Assembly: GCA_002432425.1 (NCBI GenBank)
Contig: DJEL01000037.1
Span: 1-64,000, forward strand
Reading direction: 5' to 3'
Length of the DNA stretch: 64,000 nt
Source of the DNA: Lachnospiraceae bacterium UBA5899
Lineage (GTDB): Bacteria > Bacillota > Clostridia > Lachnospirales > Lachnospiraceae
This document shows positions 8,549 to 17,060 of the stretch, piece after piece. Each line of letters starts with the position of its first letter. The first letter of the stretch is position 1. A program made the position numbers and the translations under genes. The notes under the pieces are model-generated. The model was not told the origin of the DNA, did not search any database, and saw only the letters and a program-made list of their open reading frames with translations.

Positions 8549-11542
8549 TTATTCACTGCGGAGCGCCACTACCGGGTCTTTCTTTGCCGCACTTCCGGAA
8601 GGAATGATACCGGCAATCAGGGTAAGCAGCATACTAATCAGAATAAGAATGGCTGCCACTATAGGCGGCAGGTAGGCACTCAAATCATTTATTCCCGTCA
8701 GATGGTGCAGAATGGCATTGATGGGAATACATAAAATATACGTTATCAGGACGCCCATGGCTCCCGATATGAAACCAATGATAACCGTTTCCGCCGTAAA
8801 CATATTGGAAACGTTTTTCTTGGATGCACCGATGGCACGCAGGATACCGATTTCCCTTGTTCTCTCCTGCACGGAAATCAGCGTAATGACGCCTACCATG
8901 ATGGAAGAAACAATCAGGGAAACCGCTACAAAGGCAATCAGTACATAGGTAATGGCATTGATAATGGTGGTAACGGAGGACATCATCAGTCCCACATAGT
9001 CCGTGTAATGAATTTCCTGTAAATCATCCACTGTCTCATTGTAAGCCGCAATGGCGTCCTCAATCACATCTTTGTCCTCAAAGGTGGTTGCGTACAGATT
9101 GATGGCAGAAGGCGACTCTATATCCACATAACCAAGCGTCTTTAAGTTATCCTCATAAGTACTGTCCGAAAAAGTCAGGACTTCTTCATAATAGTCCGCA
9201 CACTGTTCCGTAGTATACTGCTCCAATTCGCTGTCCAGCATGGCAGCAAGCTGCACGGGCGTTACCCCTGCGAACTGTTCCATCACAGATGCCGCATACT
9301 GGGTACGTACCTGCTGTTCAACCGACTGGGCAAACAAATCACGCAGTTCCTCCTCATCCATGGCACTGATATAGTCCTGTATGGTCTGTGCATCCACCGC
9401 CATCTGCTCCTGCATAGCCTGCGTCATGGCTGCTATCATATCATCTTTCGTCATGCTTGCCATAGTATCGGAAACGGACTGTTCCACCATGTCATCCGGA
9501 GCAATGCTCTTAATCTGCATATAGGCCTGTGCCTTGCCCGCCTCATCCAGTGTGGCAATGTATTCCTTAAATTTATTGGCTTTGACCGTATCCTCAACCG
9601 TACCGTCCGTATCTTTGAAAGGAAGACCGGTCAATACATCTATATCCTTTGAGTCCTGCTGTGCCTTAAGGGCATCGGAGTCCTTCGCATGTTCAATCAC
9701 ATACTCCGTGAGCTTGCTGGTATAACCGATAGAACCGTTGGAGGACGCCCCCAGTGCATTTTCATCCGGCTTTACAATACCGACTACATGCAAGGTAAGC
9801 GCATTGTCATATAAATATTTGAGCCCGGCATCTGTATTTCTTAAATCCGTATAGGTACCGGTCGCTTCATCATAGGTATAACAGTCGGAGCTTAAAATCG
9901 TACGGAAATCCATATTGCAAATGTCCTCATAGCTCCATTTTTCTTCCGGGTATTCCACTTCTGTCTGGTCCTTCATGGACTGGAAAATGGCATCGATATC
10001 ATCCTTGGATTTCAACCCCAATGCATACAGGGTCAGATCATCCAGTTCATTGTTTTCATCCACGAAAAGCACGACTTCATCGTACCGGGTAGGCCAGTTG
10101 CCGTAAATCAGATCGTACTGTTCTTCAATGACCGGGTTAACCAGTTTTCCGTTGTCTCCCGGAATGAGTTCCTTCCATAATAAATACTGGGACTGCATCA
10201 TGGAAGAAGTGCCGAACGGGCTCTGTTCCTGCATGGTCATCATGGAAGACATATCCGCTCCCATATATTCCATCAGCAAATCCTGCATGAGTTCCTGCGT
10301 ATCGGAACGGATAATATTGCCGTCCACATTTTTGGTATAAATCAGGAAATCCGTGCTATAAGAATACTGTACGCCGCTGATTGCCGTATGCAGCACACTT
10401 TCTTCGTCCGCCCGCTCTTTTTCAATGTATTCCTTAAAGGATTTCAAATCGTTTTCTTCGGTTTCCATGGAATTCATGGCATTCAGCATATCATAGAACA
10501 GTGCCTTGGGATAAATCGCATCGTTTTCATGCACTTCCGTAGACTGTGCCTTTCCCATAAACGTATTTAACAGGGTGCTCACATCCACCACCGTTTCCTC
10601 AATGGACAACGGATAGGAAGAAAGGGTCTGTTCCTGCACCTTGTCAATATACATGGTCATGCCCTTGGATACCGCAAAAATAAGGGCTATGCCGATAATA
10701 CCGATGCTTCCCGCAAAAGCGGTCAGGGTGGTTCTTCCCTTCTTGGTAAACAGATTTTTCAAAGAAAGTCCAAAGGAAGTCCACATGGACATGGAAGGCT
10801 TCTTCTTGCCCGCATCCTTCTGGTTTTCTTTTGCTATCTTTGTTTCCTTTTCGTATTCTTCCTTCGTAAGCGGCATGGAATCGTCTAAAATCTTACCGTC
10901 CAGCATTTTTACGATACGGGTGGAATATTTTTCCGCCAGCTCCGGGTTATGGGTTACCATGATAACCAGTCTGTCGGAAGCGATTTCTTTCAGAATATCC
11001 ATAACCTGAATGCTGGTTTCCGTATCCAGCGCACCGGTCGGTTCATCCGCCAGAATAATATCGGGGTCGTTTACAATGGCTCTGGCAATGGCGACTCTCT
11101 GCATCTGTCCGCCGGACATCTCGTTGGGCTTTTTATAAAGCTGATTGCCCAGCCCTACTTTTTCCAGTGCTTCCTGTGCCCTCGTGCGGCGTGCCTTTTT
11201 CGATACGCCGGACAAAGTCAGCGCCAGCTCCACATTCTGCAGAACGGTCTGGTGTGGAATTAAATTATAGCTTTGGAATACAAATCCGACGGAATGGTTC
11301 CGGTAAGTATCCCAATCCCTGTCCTTGAAATTCTTTGTAGATTTTCCGTTAATGACAAGGTCACCGGTGGAATACTGGTCCAGACCGCCTATGATATTTA
11401 ACATAGTCGTCTTACCGCAGCCGGAGGGGCCTAAGATGGACACAAATTCGTTGTTGCGAAACTGCAAATCAATGCCCTTCAGCGCCTTGACCGTTTCTTC
11501 TCCAACGGTGTAGTCTTTCGTTATCTGTTTTAATTCAAGCAT
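8549..11542 (-). CDS. ABC exporter, ATPase fused to FtsX/MacB-like permease
   Basis: 997 residues. The N-terminal 230 are an ABC ATPase of the LolD/MacB class: Walker A GPSGCGKTT, signature MSGGQMQRVAIARA, Walker B IILADEPTGALD, H-loop VMVTHNP. After a linker there is a membrane segment (TAFAGSIGIIGIALIFAVS), a large extracytoplasmic region of about 550 residues rich in acidic residues and glutamine, and three C-terminal membrane segments with the FtsX core (ERTREIGILRAIGASKKNV). Such proteins export peptides or lipids, or transmit mechanical signals; no substrate is suggested here. The start at 11542 (MLELKQITKDY) has GAGGAG upstream and begins at the ATPase fold. It appears monocistronic, with its own promoter and terminator. 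Confidence 0.9.
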   Translation of the reverse strand: MLELKQITKDYTVGEETVKALKGIDLQFRNNEFVSILGPSGCGKTTMLNIIGGLDQYSTGDLVINGKSTKNFKDRDWDTYRNHSVGFVFQSYNLIPHQTVLQNVELALTLSGVSKKARRTRAQEALEKVGLGNQLYKKPNEMSGGQMQRVAIARAIVNDPDIILADEPTGALDTETSIQVMDILKEIASDRLVIMVTHNPELAEKYSTRIVKMLDGKILDDSMPLTKEEYEKETKIAKENQKDAGKKKPSMSMWTSFGLSLKNLFTKKGRTTLTAFAGSIGIIGIALIFAVSKGMTMYIDKVQEQTLSSYPLSIEETVVDVSTLLNTFMGKAQSTEVHENDAIYPKALFYDMLNAMNSMETEENDLKSFKEYIEKERADEESVLHTAISGVQYSYSTDFLIYTKNVDGNIIRSDTQELMQDLLMEYMGADMSSMMTMQEQSPFGTSSMMQSQYLLWKELIPGDNGKLVNPVIEEQYDLIYGNWPTRYDEVVLFVDENNELDDLTLYALGLKSKDDIDAIFQSMKDQTEVEYPEEKWSYEDICNMDFRTILSSDCYTYDEATGTYTDLRNTDAGLKYLYDNALTLHVVGIVKPDENALGASSNGSIGYTSKLTEYVIEHAKDSDALKAQQDSKDIDVLTGLPFKDTDGTVEDTVKANKFKEYIATLDEAGKAQAYMQIKSIAPDDMVEQSVSDTMASMTKDDMIAAMTQAMQEQMAVDAQTIQDYISAMDEEELRDLFAQSVEQQVRTQYAASVMEQFAGVTPVQLAAMLDSELEQYTTEQCADYYEEVLTFSDSTYEDNLKTLGYVDIESPSAINLYATTFEDKDVIEDAIAAYNETVDDLQEIHYTDYVGLMMSSVTTIINAITYVLIAFVAVSLIVSSIMVGVITLISVQERTREIGILRAIGASKKNVSNMFTAETVIIGFISGAMGVLITYILCIPINAILHHLTGINDLSAYLPPIVAAILILISMLLTLIAGIIPSGSAAKKDPVVALRSE

Positions 11543-11606
11543 TTTTCTCTCCTCTTCTTTAGAAACCTCCGCCGCGAACCATCCGTGGGAAAGCCTCACA
11601 AAGGAG

Positions 11607-11636
11607 ATTATACCTACTTTGCGGGTTGTTTGTAAA
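11607..11636 (-). promoter_or_regulatory. promoter of the ABC exporter
   Basis: TTTACA (11631-11636), an 18-base spacer and TATAAT (11607-11612), about 65 bases before the start codon. Confidence 0.7.
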
Positions 11637-11654
11637 TAAATGAAATATTAAATT

Positions 11655-11701
11655 AAAATAAAAATACCGGAGTCAGGCTGTTGCACCTGAGTCCGGTATT
11701 T
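11655..11701 (-). terminator. gdhA terminator
   Basis: Two 16-base arms (11662-11677 and 11686-11701) pair with one mismatch around an 8-base loop. The minus strand then reads into ATTTTTATTTT. Confidence 0.88.
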
Positions 11702-11733
11702 AAAATTTTTAATACAATGCTCTGTTTTTAATC

Positions 11734-13080
11734 CTACACAATACCCTGTGCGGTCATAGCATCTGCAACCTTTAAGAAGCCTGCGATGTTGGCACCGGCA
11801 ACGTAGTTGCCTTCCATGCCGTACTTCTTGGCAGCATCATCCAGGTTGTGGAAGATATTAACCATGATGTTCTTTAACTTCGCATCTACTTCTTCGAAGG
11901 TCCAGCTTAAACGTTCGCTGTTCTGGCTCATTTCCAGTGCGGAGGTAGCAACACCGCCTGCGTTGGCAGCCTTGCCGGGGCAGAACAGAACGCCGCTCTT
12001 CTGCAGATATTCGGTAGCTTCCAGAGTAGTGGGCATGTTAGCGCCTTCTGCCACTGCAAATACACCGTTTGCAACAAGAGTCTTGGCATCTTCCAGATTT
12101 AATTCGTTCTGGGTTGCGCAAGGAAGTGCGATGTCAACCTTAACGCTCCACTGGTTGGTACCTTCTGCCTTCTTGTCATGATACCGAGCGCTGGGTCTTG
12201 CTGCAGCGTACTCGGTCAGTCTTGCACGCTTAACTTCCTTAATTTCCTTAAGGAGTGCTACGTCGATACCTTCGGGATCGTAAATCCAGCCGGTAGAATC
12301 GGAGCAGGTTACAGGCTTAGCACCTAACTGCTGTGCCTTCTGGATTGCGTAGATAGCTACGTTTCCGGCACCGGATACAGCGATGGTCTTGCCTGCGATG
12401 TCCTTGCCGTTGCACTTTAACATTTCTTCTGTCAGATAAAGCAGACCGTAACCGGTAGCTTCTGTTCTTGCTAAAGAACCGCCGTAGGAAAGTCCCTTAC
12501 CTGTCAGCACGCCTTCGTAAAGGCCGGTCAGTCTCTTGTACTGTCCGTACATATAACCGATTTCTCTTGCACCGGTACCGATATCACCGGCAGGAACGTC
12601 GGTATCTGCACCGATATATTTATGGAGCTCTGTCATAAAGCTCTGGCAGAATGCCATGATTTCTCTGTCAGACTTTCCCTTAGGGTCGAAGTCGGAACCA
12701 CCCTTACCACCGCCGATAGGCAGACCGGTTAAGGAGTTCTTGAAAATCTGTTCAAATCCTAAGAATTTGATAATACCAAGGTTTACAGAAGGATGCAGTC
12801 TTAAACCGCCCTTGTAAGGTCCGATTGCACTGTTGAACTGTACACGGAAACCATTGTTTACCTGAACCTGTCCCTTATCATCTACCCAGGGAACGCGGAA
12901 CAGAAGCTGTCTTTCGGGAGTACACAGTCTCTCCAAAAGAGCATCTTTTCTGTAAGCTTCTTCATTTGCTTCGATTACAACACGCAGAGATTCCAGAACC
13001 TCTTTTACTGCCTGATGGAATTCAGGCTGGGCAGGATTCTTTGCAACTACAAGGTCAAATACCTCATCAACGTATGACAT
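11734..13080 (-). CDS. gdhA: NADP-type glutamate dehydrogenase
   Basis: 448 residues, the length of hexameric bacterial and clostridial GDH. It interconverts 2-oxoglutarate plus ammonia and glutamate. The substrate-binding region shows GPYKGGLRLHPSVNLG and the glycine-rich GLPIGGGKGGSDFDPKGKSD with its conserved lysine; the dinucleotide-binding fold begins at KTIAVSGAGNVAIYAIQKA. The family resemblance favours NADP, though cofactor choice is not certain from motifs alone. The ATG has AAGGAGG upstream. It is a single-gene unit with a promoter about 80 bases upstream, a hairpin with a U run inside the leader, and its own terminator, so expression may be attenuated. Confidence 0.95.
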   Translation of the reverse strand: MSYVDEVFDLVVAKNPAQPEFHQAVKEVLESLRVVIEANEEAYRKDALLERLCTPERQLLFRVPWVDDKGQVQVNNGFRVQFNSAIGPYKGGLRLHPSVNLGIIKFLGFEQIFKNSLTGLPIGGGKGGSDFDPKGKSDREIMAFCQSFMTELHKYIGADTDVPAGDIGTGAREIGYMYGQYKRLTGLYEGVLTGKGLSYGGSLARTEATGYGLLYLTEEMLKCNGKDIAGKTIAVSGAGNVAIYAIQKAQQLGAKPVTCSDSTGWIYDPEGIDVALLKEIKEVKRARLTEYAAARPSARYHDKKAEGTNQWSVKVDIALPCATQNELNLEDAKTLVANGVFAVAEGANMPTTLEATEYLQKSGVLFCPGKAANAGGVATSALEMSQNSERLSWTFEEVDAKLKNIMVNIFHNLDDAAKKYGMEGNYVAGANIAGFLKVADAMTAQGIV

Positions 13081-13109
13081 TTTTTACTTCCTCCTTATTT
13101 TTGGTTACA

Positions 13110-13138
13110 AGAAAAAGCACAGAGTAAAGCCCTGTGCT
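13110..13138 (-). terminator. terminator-like hairpin in the gdhA leader
   Basis: AGCACAG pairs with CTGTGCT (13116-13122 and 13132-13138), followed on the minus strand by TTTTTCTTG. It lies between the predicted transcription start (about 13155) and the ribosome site, so it can act as an attenuator. Confidence 0.65.
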
Positions 13139-13162
13139 GGTGACGCCGTTGTCCCAAAGCCT

Positions 13163-13190
13163 ATTATAGTACAAGTGTCAGATTTTGCAA
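13163..13190 (-). promoter_or_regulatory. gdhA promoter
   Basis: TTGCAA (13185-13190), a 16-base spacer and TATAAT (13163-13168). Confidence 0.72.
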
Positions 13191-13252
13191 AGCACTTTAT
13201 TTCATTAACACGTAGAAGTTTTAACGTGCTTTTTTGTGCAATTTGTACAAAA

Positions 13253-13684
13253 TCACAAGTAACGCTTCATGACCTCAATATTTTTCTCTTCAAAATCCAT
13301 CAGCTCCTTGGCAAGCTCCATAGCCATGGAATCCCCCGTGGCATTATGATTCAGGCTCTTGCACATATCCGTAATCCCCCGGTTGCTGCCCTGTATCATA
13401 AGCTCTGCCAGATGACTGGTGCTGGTGTTTAACAGGGTATTCATGTGAATAGCGCTTTTCAGCATAAAATCCGCCATGTAATTGGTATGCACGGGCTCCG
13501 CTCTCGCCGCCAGCAGTTTATCCATGGCACGGCTGCGGATATCACTGTATTTCAAGGACTGTCTGGATATCTGCAGGGCAAAATCATCCTCATATACCTT
13601 ATCGCTCAATGTATCAATGGCTTTTATCGCCATTTCCGTATTTTTCTGAATATCCCTGTAAATAAAAATTTCTTCCGGTTTCAT
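13253..13684 (-). CDS. hypothetical all-helical protein
   Basis: 143 residues that I do not recognise. The sequence predicts long amphipathic helices with no signal peptide or membrane segment. Histidines, methionines and acidic residues recur (EPVHTNYMADFML, SAIHMNTLLNTSTSHLAELM, MAMELAKELMDFEEKN), which could suit a ferritin-like four-helix bundle or a spore-coat CotF-like fold, but no metal-ligand pattern is complete. AGAAGGAG precedes the ATG by 6 bases. It stands alone between gdhA and the SH3-domain gene, and a TATAAT about 70 bases upstream (minus strand) may be its -10. Treat it as a genuine gene of unknown function. Confidence 0.75.
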   Translation of the reverse strand: MKPEEIFIYRDIQKNTEMAIKAIDTLSDKVYEDDFALQISRQSLKYSDIRSRAMDKLLAARAEPVHTNYMADFMLKSAIHMNTLLNTSTSHLAELMIQGSNRGITDMCKSLNHNATGDSMAMELAKELMDFEEKNIEVMKRYL

Positions 13685-13798
13685 GTCTGCTCCTTCTTGC
13701 GGCTAACGCCGTTTTCCACAGTATGACACATCCCGGAAGAAATTATACTTTACGTTATGAAATTACATGTTTGAATGGTACGGAATAACTCTATGGTA

Positions 13799-15034
13799 TT
13801 ACTGTACAAATTCCGCTTTTACATAGCCAATCTGACCATTGTAAATAACCTTGCACCAGTCGCCTTCTCTTGCTACCAGCTCCAGGGATTCCCCGCCGGT
13901 TACAATGCCTAACTTGGTCGCGGTTTCACTGGCTGCCGCACGGACATTGACATTTGCCGTTGCCGTTACGGTACCGATGGTATCCACATTGCCGGCACTC
14001 TCTGCCACGCTTAAGAACTCGGACTTCACATAGCCGTCCTTGCCTTCGTAGACAATCCTGGTCCAGCCGTTGACCTTCTGCTCCTGTACCTCAACCTTGG
14101 TGCCGCCCGCAAGCTTTCCGAGCTTATCCGCGGTTTCACTGTCAGAGCTTCTGACATTGACCGTGGTATTGGCAGTTGCATAAATGGGACCTGCCGGTGT
14201 TTCGGGTTCTGTTACAGTTGTATCCGTGCCTTCGTTTGCGGAAACATCTGTATTGCCGCTCACATCGCCGCCGCTTACGTCACCACCGCTTACATCTCCC
14301 ACCACTTCATTGGCAAGAATAACGGCTGCCGCCTGCTGCACCTGTTGTTCAATGAGCTGCAGGTACTGTAAAAACTCCGGTTTTTCCAGACAGACTTCGT
14401 TGTACTCTACGGTAATTTTGTTGTAAAGCTCTACGACATCATCCTGCAGGCAGACCTGACGGATATATTCGGAAATGCTCTCATCCACAACACCTTTGTT
14501 AATATAAAGGCTGCCGTCTTCGTTCTTGCAAATGTAAAATGTCTCATAACCTGGCAGATAATCATCCGGATAATAGGAAATAACCACATGGGTATACGCA
14601 ATCGCCAGATAGGAACCCTCTTCCGGTCCCGGCTTGGTATACACATCTATCAGCGGATAACTTTCAATATAATTGGCAAGTTCGGGAATTTTAATTCTCT
14701 CCATGTCATCCAGATTGTTCTGGATGGTCTCAATGGTTTCTACATCACCGCTTGCCTTGGCATCATAATACGTTTTTAAAAGACTGTTTACTTCTGGATA
14801 TGCATTTAACTCCAATGCAACATCCGGTATCTCCATCGGCGCTGCGTCTCCGTCGGAAACGGCTGCCGTACCATTTGCTACGTTTTGTTCCTCTTTTTCT
14901 TTTCCCTTTACCTGTAAAACGATGGCTACCGTGATGGCTACCGCCGCAATCAGTAAAACAGGAAATACGATTTTCCCCCGTGCCAGTATAAAGTCACGAA
15001 CCAGCAAAGCCCTCTTTTTGATTGTTTCTTTCAT
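13799..15034 (-). CDS. membrane-anchored protein with two C-terminal bacterial SH3 domains
   Basis: 411 residues. A short basic cytoplasmic start (MKETIKKRALLVRD) leads into one membrane segment (KIVFPVLLIAAVAITVAIVL), so the rest is extracellular. Residues about 80-245 form an uncharacterised region with NTF2-like character. A linker follows with three copies of the VSGGD unit, then two SH3b domains beginning VNVRSSDSETADKLG and VNVRAAASETATKLG, each ending in GYVK-EF. Bacterial SH3 domains commonly bind peptidoglycan, so a wall-associated role is inferred; no catalytic domain is visible. The start is 40 bases beyond the tRNA-Arg gene, whose trailer hairpin precedes it directly, so transcription may depend on read-through. 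Confidence 0.85.
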   Translation of the reverse strand: MKETIKKRALLVRDFILARGKIVFPVLLIAAVAITVAIVLQVKGKEKEEQNVANGTAAVSDGDAAPMEIPDVALELNAYPEVNSLLKTYYDAKASGDVETIETIQNNLDDMERIKIPELANYIESYPLIDVYTKPGPEEGSYLAIAYTHVVISYYPDDYLPGYETFYICKNEDGSLYINKGVVDESISEYIRQVCLQDDVVELYNKITVEYNEVCLEKPEFLQYLQLIEQQVQQAAAVILANEVVGDVSGGDVSGGDVSGNTDVSANEGTDTTVTEPETPAGPIYATANTTVNVRSSDSETADKLGKLAGGTKVEVQEQKVNGWTRIVYEGKDGYVKSEFLSVAESAGNVDTIGTVTATANVNVRAAASETATKLGIVTGGESLELVAREGDWCKVIYNGQIGYVKAEFVQ

Positions 15035-15051
15035 CCTGTCACCTTACCTTT

Positions 15052-15177
15052 AAAAAATCAGGGTGATGTAAAATGCAGCCGACAGGAATCGAACCTGCAT
15101 TAAAGGCGTCGGAGGCCTCCGTTCTATCCATTAGACTACGGCTGCAAATATTACAAAATTGTTACATCACTCTGATT
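15052..15177 (-). other. inverted repeat enclosing the tRNA-Arg gene, 3' arm followed by U6
   Basis: Bases 15056-15071 and 15162-15177 are complementary over 16 positions with a single G-T wobble. The tRNA occupies the loop. On the minus strand the 3' arm runs into TTTTTT (15052-15057), so the arms can form a leader-trailer helix that also works as a terminator. Confidence 0.7.
15074..15145 (-). tRNA. tRNA-Arg (anticodon CCG)
   Basis: 72 bases read on the minus strand. The acceptor arms GCAGCCG and CGGCTGC pair fully. The T arm reads GCAGG-TTCGATT-CCTGT. The anticodon stem GAGGC/GCCTT encloses the loop CTCCGAC, giving anticodon CCG for the arginine codon CGG. The D arm is weak (GTCT against GAAC), and the variable loop is four bases. 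CCA is not encoded. It appears to be a single-gene transcript with its own promoter. Confidence 0.92.
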
Positions 15178-15206
15178 ATAATATCATAAAAGCCACTCTA
15201 TGTCCA
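15178..15206 (-). promoter_or_regulatory. tRNA-Arg promoter
   Basis: TGGACA (15201-15206), a 17-base spacer and TATTAT (15178-15183). The predicted start falls inside the upstream arm of the inverted repeat. Confidence 0.6.
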
Positions 15207-15245
15207 GTAATAGTTTTTATGTTTTACGGAAAATGTTTCCAAATT

Positions 15246-15337
15246 TACTGATTTATAGGAAAATGCACGTTCAAACGGTACTGATTTATAGATAAATGCT
15301 CTTTCAAACGCTGCTGATTTATGACCAAAGTTTCCTC
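15246..15337. repeat. degenerate 33-bp tandem repeat
   Basis: Units start at 15246, 15279 and 15312. Each begins T(A/G)CTGATTTAT; the first two share ATG-C...TTCAAACG at the same offset and are 33 bases long, the third is shorter. A further degenerate copy with GGAAAATG precedes them. They lie between the tRNA promoter and the end of the DUF5688 gene. Confidence 0.7.
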
Positions 15338-15338
15338 A

Positions 15339-16271
15339 TTATACCAGTTCCACGGTCTTTTTCTGCGAATTATAATAATACACACTGTCCGACAGCTTCT
15401 CCTCCGCCGATACGCAGGAAGCATTCACCTCGCAGACCATTTCCTGTAAATTTTCCGCTGTTTCCCCGCTGTTTTCCGGTATTAAAATCAGTTCATGTAT
15501 GGAACTCGGCAGGATGAAAAAACTGCCGCCGCACTCCCTGTCAAACTGCTCCATCCAGTCATTCACCGCCATGCAGACGGCTCCGAAGCTGCCGCCCCGC
15601 AGTGTCATAATGTACATGGGCACATCCGAAGTCAACCCATATATCTCATCTTCTACCAGCTTCACCTCTTCCGGGGTCGTGGGGTTCCATTTCTGCAATA
15701 GCATCTCAAACAGCAATTCATGCATATCCTTTAACTCCATACCCAGAATGTTCCGGGTGTTCTTTTCTGCATCCGCAAGCAGTTCTTCTTCGGTAATCTT
15801 CCATTTTAAAAGAAGGTCCTTATCTATCTGGATGGAGCCCTTTCCCATCAAATCGTTCATATAGGCATAGTAGCACACTACCGCCAGGTCCAGAAATCTC
15901 CGGTGCGGAACATTTTCCAGCATTTCCTTATTTTCTTCGTAATTTATCATTTTTAAGAAAATTCTGTTTTTTACCCTGCCGTAGTCCAAAAAAAATTCAA
16001 AGTTCACCGTTCCGATTATCATATTCTGTCTGTAAATTTCACAGATATCCTGTACAACAGAAGGAAGTTCCACTCCCTTTTTGTACGCATCATAAAAGCT
16101 TTCCAGATAAATGGTGGGACAGATATCGCTGCCCTTTTCCATAATGCTGATTCCCATAAGCCGTATGCCGTTGTTCTTTTGCACTTCCCTGATGGTAATC
16201 TCGCAGTTTCTTCCCATAATGATTTTAATTCTGTCCAATACCGCATTCTGAAATTCTGTATAAGTCATCAT
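15339..16271 (-). CDS. DUF5688 family protein
   Basis: 310 residues, matching in length and features the DUF5688 proteins that recur in multiple copies in Lachnospiraceae genomes. No signal peptide or membrane segment is apparent. Recognisable stretches are the N-terminal MMTYTEFQNAVLDRI, the central VKNRIFLKMINYEENKEMLENVPHRRFLDLAVV, and GSFFILPSSIHELILIP near the C-terminus. No enzymatic motif stands out, and the function is unknown. AAAGGAAAGG lies about 11 bases before the ATG. The efp terminator lies 70 bases upstream, and I see no clear promoter in between. The family call is from memory of its characteristic pattern. Confidence 0.75.
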   Translation of the reverse strand: MMTYTEFQNAVLDRIKIIMGRNCEITIREVQKNNGIRLMGISIMEKGSDICPTIYLESFYDAYKKGVELPSVVQDICEIYRQNMIIGTVNFEFFLDYGRVKNRIFLKMINYEENKEMLENVPHRRFLDLAVVCYYAYMNDLMGKGSIQIDKDLLLKWKITEEELLADAEKNTRNILGMELKDMHELLFEMLLQKWNPTTPEEVKLVEDEIYGLTSDVPMYIMTLRGGSFGAVCMAVNDWMEQFDRECGGSFFILPSSIHELILIPENSGETAENLQEMVCEVNASCVSAEEKLSDSVYYYNSQKKTVELV

Positions 16272-16341
16272 AAATAAAAATACCTTTCCTTTTGTGTTGT
16301 AGTTTGTGAAATTTCGGTTGTTTTGCAGCCGCTACGGCAAC

Positions 16342-16375
16342 AAAAAAAGACAATAGATACAAAATCTATTGTCTT
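16342..16375 (-). terminator. efp terminator
   Basis: Perfect 11-bp stem AGACAATAGAT/ATCTATTGTCT (16348-16358, 16364-16374), followed by TTTTTTTG on the minus strand. Confidence 0.9.
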
Positions 16376-16403
16376 AAAGGCTTATTTATTGAATAAGATC
16401 TGC

Positions 16404-16961
16404 TTATACTCTGGACAGATATTCACCGGTTCTGGTATCAATCTTAATCTTGTCTCCCTGATTTACGAACAGAGGAACAGAAACCTGTGCACCGGTCTCT
16501 ACGATAGCGGGTTTGCTTGCGCCGGTAGCGGTATCACCCTTGAAGCCGGGTTCTGTCTCGGTAATCTCAAGTTCTACGAAAAGAGGAGGTTCTACTGCAA
16601 ATACGTTGCCGTTGTGGGAACATACTTTACACATTTCGTTCTCTTTTACAAACTTAAGGGAATCACCGATGGTTTCCGCATTCAGTGCAATCTGCTCGTA
16701 GGTCTCTACATCCATGAAGTTGTAAAGATCACCGTCAGAATATAAATACTGCATATCTTTTCTATCAATACGTGCCTGAGGGCATTTCTCGGTAGGTCTG
16801 AAAGTCTTTTCCACTACGCCGCCACTCTTAATGTTTTTCAGCTTGGTTCTAACGAATGCAGCTCCTTTACCGGGCTTTACATGCTGGAACTCAATAATCT
16901 GATAAACATTGTTATCTAATTCAATCGTAATTCCATTTCTGAAATCTCCTGCAGATATCAT
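16404..16961 (-). CDS. efp: elongation factor P
   Basis: 185 residues, the standard length. EF-P binds the ribosome next to the P-site tRNA and relieves stalling at polyproline. The N-terminal KOW-like domain contains HVKPGKGAAFVRTKLKN; Lys32 at the loop tip is the position modified in many bacteria. The two OB folds follow, and the last ends in the conserved GD-IKIDTRTGEYLSR. No EpmA, EarP or YmfI-type modifier is in the window. GGAGGATG-type ribosome site. It lies downstream of aroQ but has its own promoter and terminator. Confidence 0.97.
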   Translation of the reverse strand: MISAGDFRNGITIELDNNVYQIIEFQHVKPGKGAAFVRTKLKNIKSGGVVEKTFRPTEKCPQARIDRKDMQYLYSDGDLYNFMDVETYEQIALNAETIGDSLKFVKENEMCKVCSHNGNVFAVEPPLFVELEITETEPGFKGDTATGASKPAIVETGAQVSVPLFVNQGDKIKIDTRTGEYLSRV

Positions 16962-17001
16962 AAAACATCCTCCTAAATTGTCGCGTCTTAATTCATTCTA
17001 T

Positions 17002-17030
17002 AGTGTATACTAAAATCCACTATTTTTCAA
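17002..17030 (-). promoter_or_regulatory. efp promoter
   Basis: TTGAAA (17025-17030), a 17-base spacer and TACACT (17002-17007), about 40 bases before the start. Confidence 0.65.
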
Positions 17031-17060
17031 CTCTTTTTTTTATTTCCGTGTGTATTTTCG

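Noticed and set aside
13200..13240. Terminator for the helical protein gene
   Set aside because: The CACGT/ACGTG hairpin has its T run on plus, the wrong direction for the minus-strand gene; significance unclear.
15246..15337. Possible CRISPR array
   Set aside because: The copies are contiguous and degenerate, with no unique spacers and no cas genes nearby.
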